Origin: Lotus japonicus
Lineage: Eukaryota; Streptophyta; Magnoliopsida; Fabales; Fabaceae
Assembly: GCF_012489685.1 (NCBI RefSeq)
Contig: NC_080046.1
Coordinates: 34,125,176 to 34,189,175 of the forward strand
DNA length: 64,000 nucleotides
Direction of reading: 5' to 3'
Numbering within the stretch: position 1 is the stretch's first letter; every line of letters starts with the position of its first letter. This document shows, piece by piece, positions 63,600 through 64,000 of this stretch. The position numbers and the translations under genes were made by a program. Under the pieces are notes generated by a model that did not search any database, was not told the DNA's origin, and worked only from the letters and a program-made list of their open reading frames with translations.

Positions 63600-64000
63600 C
63601 TATGCGTGGGCTGGCTCTTCTTCTTGGGCCTGAATGATCATCATGATTTTTGGTTCCATCTCTTCTACCACTTTGTCTTCAAGAATGGTTGCCACTACTT
63701 GCTGAAGAGTCTCTTTGGCCTTTTTAGCTCTAGCCCTTGTCATTGGTCCTCCAAGTCCTTTTAGGGCTCCATGACCCTTGTCCTTGTCCTTGTCCTCATC
63801 ATTCCCTCCCTCTTGAAAAGGATTTGACCTCAAATCAAATTCTCCGCCATCTGCATCAAAGAGAGATAAATCAGAGACATTAAAGGTTGAGCTGATGTTA
63901 TACTCACCTGGAAGCTCTATTTTGTAGGCATTGTTATTGATTCTCTCAAGCACTTGAAAAGGTCCATCCCCTCTAGGTTGGAGTTTGGATTTCCTTTGTT
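63600..64000 (-). CDS. Ty3/gypsy pol polyprotein, C-terminal end (integrase GPF region and tail), 5' part outside window
   Basis: The minus-strand frame is open from the window edge to a TAG at 63600-63602, giving 132 visible residues. Residues 2-14 (RKSKLQPRGDGPF) are the end of the integrase C-terminal domain with its GPY/F-type motif, here GPF. Next come the conserved NNNAYKIELPG segment and FNVSDLS (residues 39-45). The tail has DLRSNPFQEGGNDE (residues 55-68), a Lys/Asp run encoded by a short gacaag repeat, and GPMTRARAKK (residues 84-93), a tail common in plant Ty3/gypsy polyproteins. Integrase inserts the element's cDNA into the genome. No chromodomain is recognisable after the GPF motif. 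A GTG near 63953 is not a real start: the frame continues upstream. The stop falls within a few bases of the LTR, so there is essentially no 3' untranslated spacer. Confidence 0.9.
   Translation of the reverse strand, partial: QRKSKLQPRGDGPFQVLERINNNAYKIELPGEYNISSTFNVSDLSLFDADGGEFDLRSNPFQEGGNDEDKDKDKGHGALKGLGGPMTRARAKKAKETLQQVVATILEDKVVEEMEPKIMMIIQAQEEEPAHA

Larger units (their letters stand above)
62777..64000 (-). mobile_element. Ty3/gypsy LTR retrotransposon, 3' end (3' LTR plus end of pol), continuing beyond the window
   Basis: The element reads on the minus strand: the end of pol (63600-64000) is followed by an LTR that abuts satellite sequence at 62776/62777. The satellite is intact up to ...gtggcACAACA and the next base opens TGATACGCCCC, so the terminus is TG on the plus strand (CA on the element strand), as expected for an LTR end. 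Ty3 elements usually generate 5-bp target-site duplications, so the expected duplication is CAACA (62772-62776). The other end, with gag, protease, reverse transcriptase and the 5' LTR, would lie to the right of the window. The visible reading frame is uninterrupted, suggesting a fairly young insertion. Confidence 0.88.

Overview
This window reads as plant nuclear heterochromatin. Positions 1-62776 are one uninterrupted head-to-tail satellite array. From 62777 to the right edge is the 3' end of a Ty3-type LTR retrotransposon that inserted into the array. I see no host protein-coding gene, rRNA, tRNA or CRISPR locus. Plant origin is inferred from two things: the plant-type telomere heptamer CCCTAAA carried in essentially every monomer, and the C-terminal polyprotein of the retroelement, which resembles Ty3/gypsy elements common in flowering plants, probably a eudicot. 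I cannot name the species.

The satellite monomer is about 340 bp, and I count about 187 copies, all in the same orientation. Each monomer has two related halves. Half A is about 188 bp and half B about 152 bp. Both open with the same block around GAGCTC and share a second block (caaaagctatatgttggcct). Half B ends in about five telomere-like heptamers followed by ACACCCATATTTAG. Most monomers are 340 or 333 bp, and much of the length variation comes in 7-bp steps, that is, gain or loss of one heptamer.

The array divides into domains by higher-order repeat (HOR) structure. 1-4812 is mixed, with a 1.685-kb duplication. 4813-22766 is a block-copied patchwork with offsets of about 1.0, 2.03 and 4.40 kb. 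22767-26808 is mixed. 26809-36232 holds five units of a 2.02-kb six-monomer HOR, one of them shortened by unequal exchange. 36233-49940 holds about ten units of a 1.30-kb four-monomer HOR. 49941-50945 is a short mixed stretch. 50946-55591 is two near-identical 2323-bp seven-monomer units. 55592-62776 is a patchwork with 2705-bp and 2371-bp offsets that also contains two monomers of the 26.8-36.2 kb type.

The retroelement lies on the minus strand. Its LTR edge is sharp at 62776/62777, 70 bp into a monomer. The LTR spans about 62777-63595 and has a minus-strand TATA box. The end of the pol reading frame (63600-64000, open at the window edge) stops directly against the LTR. The only protein-coding potential I support is this transposon fragment. 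The biology here is repeat-array evolution: unequal exchange, template switching, gene-conversion-like mosaicism and a retroelement insertion. All comparisons were made by eye at diagnostic variant sites, not by computed alignment.
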